A DNA stretch of 64,000 nt from Flavobacterium swingsii (GCF_900111965.1 NZ_FOJT01000001.1:434001-498000), one strand, 5' to 3'. Numbered from the stretch's first letter, positions 28,349-36,172 are shown. Numbers and translations: made by a program. Notes: generated by a model not told the origin, from the letters alone.

Positions 28349-28639
28349 TTAAACCTGTTCAGGTGGTAGCAGAAAGATAGAAACATCTGCTATATATTTT
28401 TTCAACAAGTAGTTGTCATGAACTTTTCTTTTAGGGGTTTCATCAAAAAGAGGCAATAATTTGTAGTTAGAAACAACAAAAACCGATTTTACTTCTTTAA
28501 TATGCTTTGAATGTTCCTCTTCTTCCGTAATATTAATAGCAACATTGGTTTCATTTCGAGCATTAATCACACATATAATAATGGTTGAAAACTGAAATAA
28601 AATAAAAATCGCTAAAACTAATCTGGTAAAAAATTTCAT
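28349..28639 (-). CDS. Small membrane-anchored protein of unknown function
   Basis: A 96-residue protein with one N-terminal hydrophobic helix (FTRLVLAIFILFQFSTIIICVI) and a charged, probably periplasmic remainder (EEEEHSKHIKEVKS). It lies 65 bases upstream of the SulP start on the same strand and may be the first gene of the transport operon. No domain was recognised. The intergenic region before SulP contains a short inverted repeat, ACAGACA/TGTCTGT (28315-28331), of unknown role. Confidence 0.5.
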   Translation of the reverse strand: MKFFTRLVLAIFILFQFSTIIICVINARNETNVAINITEEEEHSKHIKEVKSVFVVSNYKLLPLFDETPKRKVHDNYLLKKYIADVSIFLLPPEQV

Positions 28640-28693
28640 ATGGCGAATTTAAAAAATAAATTTTGTTTCAACTACACATTAACATTCATTTAT

Positions 28694-28730
28694 AAAAAAA
28701 CTCCTTAAAAGTATTTTTTTTTAAGGAGTT
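28694..28730 (-). terminator. Terminator of the metal-uptake operon
   Basis: AAACTCCTTAAAA (28698-28710) pairs with TTTTAAGGAGTTT (28719-28731) with a T run on the minus strand and another on the plus strand, so it could act in both directions. It follows the heavy-metal-binding protein gene. Confidence 0.85.
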
Positions 28731-28738
28731 TATTTTTT

Positions 28739-29080
28739 TTATCGTTCGTATTTGCAACAACTATGCAGATTATCGTAGTCTTTATTGGTTGCTTTTACCG
28801 CATCTGTATCGTGACCTACTTTTGCAATGGCTTTTTTCACATCAAGAACGGTAGTTTTTTCTTCGTTTAAAATAAGGTTTAACTGATGTGTTTCGATACT
28901 CCAAGTTGCTGTTTTTACGCCAGAAACTCCCAAAGCTACTTTTTGAATTCGCTTCTGACATTGTTCGCAATTACCATTTACTTCAATAGTATATTTGGCA
29001 TTTTTATTCTTTTTCGCTTCTTGTGCATTCATAGAAAACCCAAGAAAAGAAATCATTAGTATTAAAATTATATTTTTCAT
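28739..29080 (-). CDS. Exported heavy-metal-associated (HMA) domain protein
   Basis: A 113-residue protein starting at ATG 29080; a longer frame to 29215 is rejected because it overlaps the TonB receptor and lacks a signal peptide start. The signal peptide ends SMNAQ. The HMA domain follows with metal-binding CxxC at Cys38/Cys41 in VNGNCEQCQKRI, and a second cysteine pair lies at the C terminus (HSCCKYER). Such domains bind Cu(I) or similar ions. As a periplasmic protein downstream of a metal-type TonB receptor, it is likely a periplasmic metal acceptor or chaperone. Confidence 0.85.
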   Translation of the reverse strand: MKNIILILMISFLGFSMNAQEAKKNKNAKYTIEVNGNCEQCQKRIQKVALGVSGVKTATWSIETHQLNLILNEEKTTVLDVKKAIAKVGHDTDAVKATNKDYDNLHSCCKYER

Positions 29081-29129
29081 TTTTATTGATTTTAAAATTG
29101 TTATTGACATTGATTTTTGATATTGAAAA

Positions 29130-31136
29130 CTATTTAATCTTAAATCGCAAACCTGCATAATACATTTGTCCAAAAACTGGAGCATATACAATACTACTAT
29201 CAAAACTTGTTCCAAAAGGATTGTCTGCTCCTAAAATTGCTTTTTCCTGTTTGTAATTACCCATGTTTTCGCCACCAACATACATTTCGAATGTTGAAGA
29301 AAAAGTTCGTGTAATTTGGGCATTCATTAACGAATAAGATTTAGAAAAACCAGACAACCTATCCTGAATAGGATTTGTTGTCGTGTTTGGCAATTGTTGT
29401 TTCCCAATCCAATTGAAAGTATAATCAAATTTCCATTGTTGTCCTTTATCTTTAATATGTGTTTCAAATTCTAAGTTTGCAAAAAAGCGTTGTTGTGCTT
29501 GCAATGGTCGCTGAAAACTACCCGAATTATAATCGGTTTTATTGTCATAAAATTTATACGACGTTCTTAAATTTAGATGTTTTATAATTTCTAAATTAAA
29601 TTCGAATTGCAAACTATTGGCAAACGATTTCCCTTTCAAATTATAAAAATCGACTTGTTGCGCGCTTTCAAACAAATCGACCACAACTTGATTCTGAAAA
29701 TCGGTTCTATAGAAATCGACAGAAACATCGGCGCTTTTTGTAAAAATTTTAAATTTCTGTAAAAAACCAGCACCATAATTCCAAGCTATTTCAGGATTTA
29801 GTCCGTAAATTTTCCCATTAGTATCTAAAATATTAAAACTTCTAGAACTTCCGAAAAGTTGTTGATTTTCGGCAAAAATATTAGCCGAACGTTTTCCTCT
29901 TCCTGCCGAAAATCGCAAAACACCACCTTCCCAAGGATTGTATCTAGCGTGAAGTCTTGGTGTTGCAAAAAACCCGAGTCGGTTCTGATAATCTAATCTT
30001 CCACCTAAAATAATGCTAAAATTATCGGTATTATCATAAGTATATTCTAGGAAAGCACCAAGAGAATTGTCTTTTCGGCTATAATCATTTGTGTTTACAA
30101 ATTCCTTGTATTCGTCGGAAGTAAAATTTAATCCTGTCGAAAACTTATTCATCGTATTGCTAATTATCGAATTGAAAATTAGGTTCGAATAAAAACTATT
30201 TTGCTTGATATTATATTGTATTAACCCAAAATACGATTCTTGATTATGCGAATTATAAGCATTTTGAAAACCGATGCTTTGGTATGGCATTTCTGGCCAA
30301 ACGTATCCAATTTTTGATGAAAAATCGAAACGTTGCGTATTTATTTCAGAACCCCAAGAACTGGTCGTTAATTTATCTGTATTTGGATTAAAATTAACTT
30401 GACCTGTTTGTTTTTCGTCATTCATATATCTGAAATTCAAAAAACTAACCCAGCCTTTTTCGGCATTTGTATATTGCCAACGGTTCAGAATATTTATCTG
30501 ATTTCCCAACGGATTATCCAAAAAACCATCATTATTCATGTCGTTTTTAGACAGACGATTGTTTCCGTGAACGAATAAACTAGTTGCCCATTTGTCTGAC
30601 AACTTCTTATTCAAATGCGTGTTTATTTCCATTCTAGAATCGGTCGAGCCATATACATTCAAAAAAAACGGAATGTCTTTTATGGGTTTTAGCAATTCGG
30701 TATTTATTTGTCCTGAGATACTTTCGTACCCATTTATTACGCTTCCCGCTCCTTTTGTAATCTGAATACTTTCCACCCAAGTTCCAGGTGTAAATGACAA
30801 TCCGTAAGCTTGCGAAGCACCACGAACAGAAGGAATATTCTCTTCGGCAATTAATAAATATGGACTTGTAAGTCCAAGCATTTTTATTTGCTTGGTTCCT
30901 GTTAAAGCATCGGAAAAATTAACATCGATTGATGGATTTGTTTCGAAACTTTCGGCGAGGTTGCAACAAGCTGCTTTTAGCAACTCATGACTAGATAAAA
31001 CTGTTGTATTTGTTGTTTTGAGTAATGATTTTTGAAGTTTTTTTCGTCCCAATTCTATTTTTACAGTTTGTAATGTGTCTTGTGCAAAAACAGGAAACGA
31101 AAGTAAAACAACAAAAAATAGCATTGTATTTTTCAT
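29130..31136 (-). CDS. TonB-dependent receptor, probable copper/metal uptake
   Basis: A 668-residue outer-membrane receptor. A signal peptide (about 18 residues, ending PVFAQ) is followed by a short TonB-box region (DTLQTVKIELGRKK) and a plug with LLKAACCNLAESFETNPSIDVN, where the paired cysteines could bind metal. The barrel occupies the rest, ending RFKIK. It lacks an N-terminal carboxypeptidase-regulatory domain, so it is compact. It sits between a HYC_CC_PP protein (upstream) and an HMA protein (downstream), a set associated with copper handling in Bacteroidetes; substrate is inferred from neighbours. Confidence 0.88.
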   Translation of the reverse strand: MKNTMLFFVVLLSFPVFAQDTLQTVKIELGRKKLQKSLLKTTNTTVLSSHELLKAACCNLAESFETNPSIDVNFSDALTGTKQIKMLGLTSPYLLIAEENIPSVRGASQAYGLSFTPGTWVESIQITKGAGSVINGYESISGQINTELLKPIKDIPFFLNVYGSTDSRMEINTHLNKKLSDKWATSLFVHGNNRLSKNDMNNDGFLDNPLGNQINILNRWQYTNAEKGWVSFLNFRYMNDEKQTGQVNFNPNTDKLTTSSWGSEINTQRFDFSSKIGYVWPEMPYQSIGFQNAYNSHNQESYFGLIQYNIKQNSFYSNLIFNSIISNTMNKFSTGLNFTSDEYKEFVNTNDYSRKDNSLGAFLEYTYDNTDNFSIILGGRLDYQNRLGFFATPRLHARYNPWEGGVLRFSAGRGKRSANIFAENQQLFGSSRSFNILDTNGKIYGLNPEIAWNYGAGFLQKFKIFTKSADVSVDFYRTDFQNQVVVDLFESAQQVDFYNLKGKSFANSLQFEFNLEIIKHLNLRTSYKFYDNKTDYNSGSFQRPLQAQQRFFANLEFETHIKDKGQQWKFDYTFNWIGKQQLPNTTTNPIQDRLSGFSKSYSLMNAQITRTFSSTFEMYVGGENMGNYKQEKAILGADNPFGTSFDSSIVYAPVFGQMYYAGLRFKIK

Positions 31137-31188
31137 TGTAAATTATTTAATGTTTAAAATTCGATGAGTTCGAGTTAAAACATTAAAG

Positions 31189-31590
31189 TTAGGCGTAGAA
31201 AATGAGTTGACAATTCCGCATAAAAATGGGCGGAAGGTTAGCATTACAAGTATAAGAGGTTACGTTTTCTTTCTTGAAAACTGTTTTTTTGTCAAAAACA
31301 ATAGGCTTCCAATCTTGTAATATAAAAGGAGTATTTATTTCAAAACTAATTGTTTTTACAATCGAATTTTGGACTTTTTTATCAAATTTTATAACTTTAT
31401 CATTACAACAATTCGATTTTTTTTCGGCAATTCCGCAACAATCGTCTTCAGGATTTTGATTAAAAAACGGATTATTTATAGAAACCGAATCAATCTCATC
31501 TCCACAATAATGCACATTAAAAGCCAAGCCAGCATTGGAAACCAATAGTAGCATCGCTAATAAAATACTGATGTGTTTTCTAATTTTCAC
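31189..31590 (-). CDS. HYC_CC_PP family protein
   Basis: A 133-residue exported protein with a signal peptide. It has the signatures that give the family its name: HYCG (VHYCGDEI, about residues 27-30), paired cysteines (DDCCGI and SNCCND) and a PP near the C terminus (LPPIF). The His/Cys content suggests metal binding, and homologues usually precede TonB receptors with HMA proteins, as here. Function is not established. A good -7 box lies just upstream of the start codon. Confidence 0.8.
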   Translation of the reverse strand: MKIRKHISILLAMLLLVSNAGLAFNVHYCGDEIDSVSINNPFFNQNPEDDCCGIAEKKSNCCNDKVIKFDKKVQNSIVKTISFEINTPFILQDWKPIVFDKKTVFKKENVTSYTCNANLPPIFMRNCQLIFYA

Positions 31591-31594
31591 TTCG

Positions 31595-31622
31595 CAAAGT
31601 TAAGTAATTAATTGAAGGACAA
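31595..31622 (-). promoter_or_regulatory. Promoter of the metal-uptake operon
   Basis: TAACTTTG (31602-31595, minus strand) fits TAnnTTTG; TTG at 31622-31620 gives a 17-base spacer. The -7 box ends only five bases before the ATG at 31590, so the message would be nearly leaderless unless translation starts further in. Confidence 0.45.
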
Positions 31623-31636
31623 AAGCCAATGATTTG

Positions 31637-32083
31637 TTATTTTTTCTCTGTTTCTTTTTGAAAATAAAAAGCTGGAATAAAAAGCAAAATAAAAATAGGC
31701 TGAATAATAAATCTTCTGACGTAAAAAAGTGTCGTTTTGTGACTTTCATCGAAAAAATTTAAAACAACGAAAAATAAAATCATCAACAGAACGAAAAACA
31801 ACGCATATAAAATTGATGAAAATTTAACCAAATTTAAATCTTTAAAAATAACATATAAAATTGTTATTGAAATTATTGTATTGATAAAATACCTGAAAAA
31901 CAAACTCAAAAATAATTTTAAAGATATTATTTCAGGATAAACCGAAGCGTTTTCTTCTTTAAAGTAATTCAGAAATGGATCATAAAACAACTCATCTTCG
32001 AAAGCACGAACTAATGCCAATAATCCAACTAGAAAAACTAATTGAATGATTTTAAATTTATTATTTAGTAGTTTTTGTAGCAT
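31637..32083 (-). CDS. Exosortase F system-associated membrane protein
   Basis: A 148-residue protein with about four transmembrane helices (for example VFLVGLLALVRAF and FVLLMILFFVVLNFF). It overlaps the end of the exosortase gene by 23 bases. A protein of this size and topology next to xrtF corresponds to the exosortase F system-associated family. Function is unknown; the strict pairing suggests it forms a complex with XrtF in the inner membrane. No catalytic residues recognised. Confidence 0.8.
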   Translation of the reverse strand: MLQKLLNNKFKIIQLVFLVGLLALVRAFEDELFYDPFLNYFKEENASVYPEIISLKLFLSLFFRYFINTIISITILYVIFKDLNLVKFSSILYALFFVLLMILFFVVLNFFDESHKTTLFYVRRFIIQPIFILLFIPAFYFQKETEKK

Positions 32084-32603
32084 ATTTCGAAAATTTATTA
32101 ACCCAAATTACCCACAAAATAAATACTGCTCCGTAAATTATTAAGGGAAAAATTACACCGTGCAAAATATGTTCTTGCGCTGGATAATAATATAGTAGAA
32201 CACTTAAAATTATGATTCGAAGTATGTTTAAGATGTAAATAAATAAACTTCCAAAAAAAATAAAAAGCACTGTTTGTTTTAGTTTTCCAGAAAAAGCAAT
32301 CACAAACGAAATAAATAAAATAATCACGCTAATCGCGTTACAGCCTTCAATAATTGTGGCGGCAATCTTATTGTTGTAAACAATATTATAATGCATATAA
32401 TCGCTAACAACTGACAACTTTATGCCTATTAAATTTGAAAATTTCCCTGTTAATACTGAAACGTTTTCAGTTATTCCATCTATACAATCATCACAAGAAG
32501 TTCCTATATAAATTCGATAAATAAGAGTAAATACAAAATACGCCAAGAAAAATTTCCCTAGAAAAAGCAAAAATGGTTTGTATTGAGTGAAATATTTTTT
32601 CAA
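32061..32603 (-). CDS. xrtF: Exosortase family protein XrtF
   Basis: A 180-residue integral membrane protein with about six helices. Exosortase catalytic residues are visible: Cys88 in EGCNAIS, Arg129 in NILRII and His145/His148 in EHILHG. Exosortases are transpeptidases thought to cleave and anchor proteins with C-terminal sorting tails. The XrtF system in Flavobacteriia has no well-defined set of tail-bearing substrates as far as I know, and none is recognisable in this window. A divergent promoter pair lies between it and the GAF-domain gene, a neighbour often found with XrtF. Confidence 0.88.
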   Translation of the reverse strand: MKKYFTQYKPFLLFLGKFFLAYFVFTLIYRIYIGTSCDDCIDGITENVSVLTGKFSNLIGIKLSVVSDYMHYNIVYNNKIAATIIEGCNAISVIILFISFVIAFSGKLKQTVLFIFFGSLFIYILNILRIIILSVLLYYYPAQEHILHGVIFPLIIYGAVFILWVIWVNKFSKYATKTTK

Positions 32604-32617
32604 AATAGAAATTTTAA

Positions 32618-32625
32618 CAAATTTA
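32618..32625 (-). promoter_or_regulatory. -7 box of xrtF
   Basis: TAAATTTG on the minus strand, 14 bases before the xrtF ATG, matches TAnnTTTG. Confidence 0.45.
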
Positions 32626-32650
32626 TATAAAAATTAGAACCAGCTTTAAA

Positions 32651-32658
32651 TACTTTTG
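32651..32658 (+). promoter_or_regulatory. -7 box of the GAF-domain gene
   Basis: TACTTTTG, 16 bases before the ATG at 32675, matches TAnnTTTG. No TTG at suitable spacing is visible. Confidence 0.45.
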
Positions 32659-32674
32659 CATAAAATTAGAAATT

Positions 32675-33130
32675 ATGACTTTCGAAGCATTAAAACCAAA
32701 AGTAACTGAAATTACGACAAACACAGCATTTTCTCGAGATGAAAAATTATTGAAAGTTTGCGAATTGTTGGAGGCAAACATCACTTATTATACTTGGGTT
32801 GGATTTTATTTTGCCAATCACGAAACAAAAACTTTACATCTTGGCCCTTATGTTGGGGCAGAAACTGACCATACTGTAATTCCTTTTGGGAAAGGAATTT
32901 GCGGACAAGTAGCGGTTTCTAACGAGAACTTTGTCGTGCCAGATGTTGCGGCGCAGGACAATTATATTGCTTGCAGCTTTACTGTAAAATCGGAAATTGT
33001 AGTTCCTTTATTTGTAAGCGGAAAAAACATCGGACAAATAGATATCGATTCTAATGTTTTAGATCCATTTACTAAAGCTGATGAAGAATTTTTAGAATTT
33101 GTAAACGAACAAATTGCATTGCTCTTTTAA
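32675..33130 (+). CDS. GAF-domain protein, free methionine-(R)-sulfoxide reductase-like
   Basis: A 151-residue single GAF domain, the size of free methionine-R-sulfoxide reductase (fRMsr), which reduces free Met-R-O with thioredoxin. Two of the three active-site cysteines are in place: Cys76 (GKGICGQVA) and Cys100 (NYIACSFTVKSEIVVP). The position of the third (Cys84 in the E. coli enzyme) is His66 here (ETDHTVIPFG). If alignment is right, the resolving chemistry differs or the protein is a sensor. Located divergently from xrtF and closed by its own terminator. Confidence 0.82.
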   Translation: MTFEALKPKVTEITTNTAFSRDEKLLKVCELLEANITYYTWVGFYFANHETKTLHLGPYVGAETDHTVIPFGKGICGQVAVSNENFVVPDVAAQDNYIACSFTVKSEIVVPLFVSGKNIGQIDIDSNVLDPFTKADEEFLEFVNEQIALLF

Positions 33131-33152
33131 ACAGATAGATTTAATATTATAG

Positions 33153-33187
33153 AATCCGTTAATTTTATTAATTAACGGATTTTTTTA
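33153..33187 (+). terminator. Terminator after the GAF-domain gene
   Basis: AATCCGTTAAT (33153-33163) pairs with ATTAACGGATT (33171-33181) around a seven-base loop, followed by a T run. Confidence 0.9.
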
Positions 33188-33213
33188 TTTCCAATGCTTA
33201 ATAGAATTCCAAA

Positions 33214-33258
33214 TTAAATTGTTTAATTTTGTTTAACTTTATTTAATTTTAATTAAAC
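33214..33258 (+). promoter_or_regulatory. Helically phased TTTAA array at the photobiology operon promoter
   Basis: TTTAA occurs at 33222, 33232 and 33242, exactly 10 bp apart, inside near-copies of a decamer (GTTTAATTTT, GTTTAACTTT, ATTTAATTTT), flanked by the inverse TTAAA at 33214 and 33253. A -7 box, TAATTTTG (33224-33231), is inside the array, so a protein bound here would overlap RNA polymerase. The array ends 7 bases before the first ATG. This looks like an operator with several subsites on one face of the helix; the binding protein is unknown. Confidence 0.5.
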
Positions 33259-33264
33259 AGAATA

Positions 33265-33555
33265 ATGCCAATTTCACAAAAAACAAAATTAGACGACATT
33301 GCAATTGACAGAATTATTGAAATGGCTTGGGAAGACCGAACTCCTTTTGATGCTATAAAATTTCAATTTGGGCTGACCGAAGCCGATGTAAAAGCGTTGA
33401 TGAAAAAAGAACTCAAGTTTTCTAGTTACAAACTTTGGCGAAAGCGTGTTGAGAATTGCAAAACCAAACATCTTGACAAACGTTTTGAAGGAATTGACCG
33501 TTTCAAATGCAAACTGCAAAGAGCTATTTCTAATAATAAAATATCAAAACGATAA
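33265..33555 (+). CDS. TIGR03643 family protein
   Basis: A 96-residue basic protein of the TIGR03643 family, recognised by IDRIIEMAWEDRTPFDAI, FGLTEADVKALMKKELK, YKLWRKRV and KTKHLDK. It is predicted helical, with a helix-turn-helix-like first half; function unknown. Genes of this family are typically found next to photolyase/cryptochrome genes. It is the first gene of the six-gene operon, four bases before the DUF2452 gene, directly downstream of the phased array. A DNA-binding or accessory role in light response is plausible but unproven. Confidence 0.85.
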   Translation: MPISQKTKLDDIAIDRIIEMAWEDRTPFDAIKFQFGLTEADVKALMKKELKFSSYKLWRKRVENCKTKHLDKRFEGIDRFKCKLQRAISNNKISKR

Positions 33556-33559
33556 TAAA

Positions 33560-33979
33560 ATGGATAATAAAATACCTGATAGTATAGCTTTTTCGGAAGA
33601 AAAAGGATACAACTCAAATATTTTACCTTATGCAACAACAGTTGGCGCACCAGTAATAAAGACTGATGATGTTGTGGCTTGGAAAAATAGAGGCATACAT
33701 AATGTGAACAAAGAGTTTGAAAACAAGTTTAACGAACTCAAGTTACAATATCAAAAATTAATGGAGGAATACCAGTGGAACGATATGGTTTATAATGCCC
33801 AATTTTCGTTCGAACCCGTTATTGGCGAGATTTATCATTTGTATACTGGCAATGACGGAATAAACTTTTTATCATTAATTTCTCCGCAAGAATGGAATAA
33901 AGAACATATTGCTACTTTCAAGCTAAATAGCGACAAAAAGTGGTTAATCTTAAATCAGAAAGACAGCTTATTTTCTTAA
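33560..33979 (+). CDS. DUF2452 family protein
   Basis: A 139-residue soluble protein starting at ATG 33560, four bases after the previous stop; a longer open frame from 33446 overlaps the TIGR03643 gene and is rejected. Recognisable DUF2452 features are LPYATTVGAPVIK at the N terminus, a helix with FNELKLQYQKLMEEY, and FEPVIGEIYHLYTGNDG. The latter resembles eukaryotic C1orf50-type proteins. Function unknown. Inclusion in the photobiology operon suggests a link with blue-light or UV response. Confidence 0.8.
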   Translation: MDNKIPDSIAFSEEKGYNSNILPYATTVGAPVIKTDDVVAWKNRGIHNVNKEFENKFNELKLQYQKLMEEYQWNDMVYNAQFSFEPVIGEIYHLYTGNDGINFLSLISPQEWNKEHIATFKLNSDKKWLILNQKDSLFS

Positions 33980-34021
33980 AATGATAGGATTTTCAACCAA
34001 TTTTATAACATCAAAATTGTA

Positions 34022-34660
34022 ATGCAAAAACATATTTCTTCGACAGAAATAATGAACATGGAAAAACAAGAACGTGTTCATTTTATTAATAGTTTGGGTG
34101 GTTTTAAAAGTGTTTCGTTGTTAGGAACGACAAATAATAACGGACAAACTAATTTGGCGATTTTCAGTTCTATTTTTCATATTGGAGCCAATCCTCCATT
34201 AATTGCGGTGGTTTTTCGTCCAAGTCCGCCAGAACGAGATTCGTTAAGAAATATCTTAGAAACTGGTTTTTATACTATAAATCATATCAACGAAAATATT
34301 TATAAACAAGCACACCAAACTTCAGCTCGTTATGATGCTGATATTTCCGAATTTGATGCGACTAATTTGACACCAGAATATAAAAATAATTTTAAAGCAC
34401 CTTTTGTAAAAGAAAGTAATATACAACTCGGCGTTGAATTTAAAGAAAAAATAGATATTACCATCAATAACACTATTATGATTATTGGAGAAATTAAAAA
34501 AGTTTATTTTCCAGAAAATTGTCTATGCGAAGATGGATTTTTAGATTTAGAAAAAGCAAATACCATAACTTGTTCTGGTTTGGATAGTTATCACAAAACC
34601 ATCAAAATAAGTCGTTTAAGTTATGCGAAACCAGATAAAGCAATCACATCTATAACCTAA
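34022..34660 (+). CDS. Flavin reductase-like FMN-binding protein
   Basis: A 212-residue protein of the flavin reductase-like split-barrel family. FKSVSLLGTTNNNGQTNLAIFSSIFHIGANPPLIAVVF is the FMN/NAD(P)H-binding core (residues about 28-65), followed by GFYTINHI. These proteins reduce or bind FMN. Placed between DUF2452 and a cryptochrome/photolyase gene, it may supply reduced flavin for FAD photoreduction or for a coupled monooxygenase; that is inference. The following gene starts three bases after its stop. Confidence 0.85.
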   Translation: MQKHISSTEIMNMEKQERVHFINSLGGFKSVSLLGTTNNNGQTNLAIFSSIFHIGANPPLIAVVFRPSPPERDSLRNILETGFYTINHINENIYKQAHQTSARYDADISEFDATNLTPEYKNNFKAPFVKESNIQLGVEFKEKIDITINNTIMIIGEIKKVYFPENCLCEDGFLDLEKANTITCSGLDSYHKTIKISRLSYAKPDKAITSIT

Positions 34661-34663
34661 GTT

Positions 34664-36172
34664 TTGAATAAAAAAGCTATCAATATTGTTTGGTTTAAGC
34701 GAGACTTACGTTTCACAGATAACGAAGCGTTATTTCACGCACATCAATCTGATTTACCTTTATTATTGATTTATATTTTCGAGCCTTCAGTTATGAATTA
34801 TGATGATGCCGATGTGCGCCATTGGCGATTTATTTACGAATCGATTCAAGAATTACAAAAAAAATTAAATCCAACAAATAATAAGATCTATTTTTTTCAT
34901 AACGAAGCAGCGTTCGTGTTTTCAGAAATTATCAAGAACTTCGAAGTAAAAACCATTTTTTCGCATCAAGAAATTGGTAATAAAATCACTTTCGATAGAG
35001 ATATTGCGATGCAAGCCCTTTTTCAGAAAAATAATATTATTTGGAAAGAGTTTCAACTACACGGTGTGATTAGAAAATTAAAATCGAGACAAAACTGGGA
35101 TAAGCGTTGGGAAAATGTGATGCGAGGTGAAATTAAAATTTTGAAAATTGAAAATTTAAAGATTGAAAGATTAGAAGAATCTTTTTACAGAGAAATAAAA
35201 GGCGAAGAATTAGCTTCAGCAATCACCATTCCAAATAAAAATTTCCAACAAGGTGGCGAAACTTTGGCTTGGCGTTATTTAGATAGTTTTGTAAAAGAAC
35301 GTTATGTCAATTATAGTAAACACATTTCAAAACCAGCTTTAAGTAGAAAAGGTTGTAGCCGATTATCACCTTATTTAGCGTACGGAAATATCAGTATGCG
35401 AGCGGTTTATCAATATACCAATCAGTTTTATGAAACTTCAAAAAACAAACGAGCGATTCTCAATTTTGTCTCGCGATTACATTGGCATTGTCATTTTATG
35501 CAAAAATTTGAAGACGAATGTGACATGGAATTTCAAAACGCCAATCGCGCTTATGATAGTTTAGTCAAACCTAAAAATGAAGTATATATAAAAGCTTGGC
35601 AAGAAGGCAAAACAGGTGTTCCAATTGTTGATGCTTGCATGCGATGTTTAGTAACAACAGGTTATATTAATTTCAGAATGCGTGCCATGGTAGTTTCGTT
35701 TTTTACGTTCAATTTATGGCAAGATTGGAGAGAACTGCATTTTTTAGCCCGACAATTTTTAGATTACGAACCTGGCATTCATTATCCACAAATTCAAATG
35801 CAATCGGGAACAACTGGAATTAATACGATTCGAATATACAATCCAATTAAAAATTCGGAAGAACACGATTCGGAAGGTGTTTTCATCAAACAATGGTTAC
35901 CTGAATTAGCTGAAATTCCAGTTTCATTACTTCACGAACCGTGGAAAATGAACGACATGGAACAACAATTTTACAATTGTGAAATCGGAGAGAATTATCC
36001 AGAACCAATAGTAAACATTGAAGAAACCCGAAAATACGCCAGCGATATTGTTTGGAGTTTTCGCAAAAAAGAGGAAGTGAAAGAAGAAGGAAAAAGAATC
36101 TTACAAAAACACGTAACAAACCCAAATAAACCTAAAAATGCGAGGAGTAAAAAAACAAAACCTACCCAATAA
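34664..36172 (+). CDS. Divergent cryptochrome/photolyase-family flavoprotein
   Basis: A 502-residue photolyase-family protein that uses a TTG start at 34664 (three bases after the previous stop); the encoded N terminus [15 protein letters not shown] is the expected family start and no ATG fits. An antenna-type Rossmann domain (about 1-130) is followed by the helical FAD domain (about 200-430) with [18 protein letters not shown] and [13 protein letters not shown] segments. The region that is NNGGWQW in class I photolyases is [10 protein letters not shown] here (373-382): the flavin-proximal Asn and both tryptophans are absent. A basic C-terminal tail follows ([10 protein letters not shown]). 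It may be a signalling cryptochrome or a repair enzyme of another class. Confidence 0.85.
   Translation: MNKKAINIVWFKRDLRFTDNEALFHAHQSDLPLLLIYIFEPSVMNYDDADVRHWRFIYESIQELQKKLNPTNNKIYFFHNEAAFVFSEIIKNFEVKTIFSHQEIGNKITFDRDIAMQALFQKNNIIWKEFQLHGVIRKLKSRQNWDKRWENVMRGEIKILKIENLKIERLEESFYREIKGEELASAITIPNKNFQQGGETLAWRYLDSFVKERYVNYSKHISKPALSRKGCSRLSPYLAYGNISMRAVYQYTNQFYETSKNKRAILNFVSRLHWHCHFMQKFEDECDMEFQNANRAYDSLVKPKNEVYIKAWQEGKTGVPIVDACMRCLVTTGYINFRMRAMVVSFFTFNLWQDWRELHFLARQFLDYEPGIHYPQIQMQSGTTGINTIRIYNPIKNSEEHDSEGVFIKQWLPELAEIPVSLLHEPWKMNDMEQQFYNCEIGENYPEPIVNIEETRKYASDIVWSFRKKEEVKEEGKRILQKHVTNPNKPKNARSKKTKPTQ

Noticed and set aside
29081..29215. N-terminal extension of the HMA protein into the TonB receptor gene
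   Set aside because: The extension overlaps the receptor coding end and lacks a signal peptide; the start at 29080 gives a clean one.
33222..33258. CRISPR-like interpretation of the decamer array
   Set aside because: Units are 10 bp with no spacers and no cas genes nearby; no CRISPR array was seen in the window.
33446..33559. N-terminal extension of the DUF2452 protein
   Set aside because: It overlaps the TIGR03643 gene; the ATG at 33560 gives the expected N terminus.
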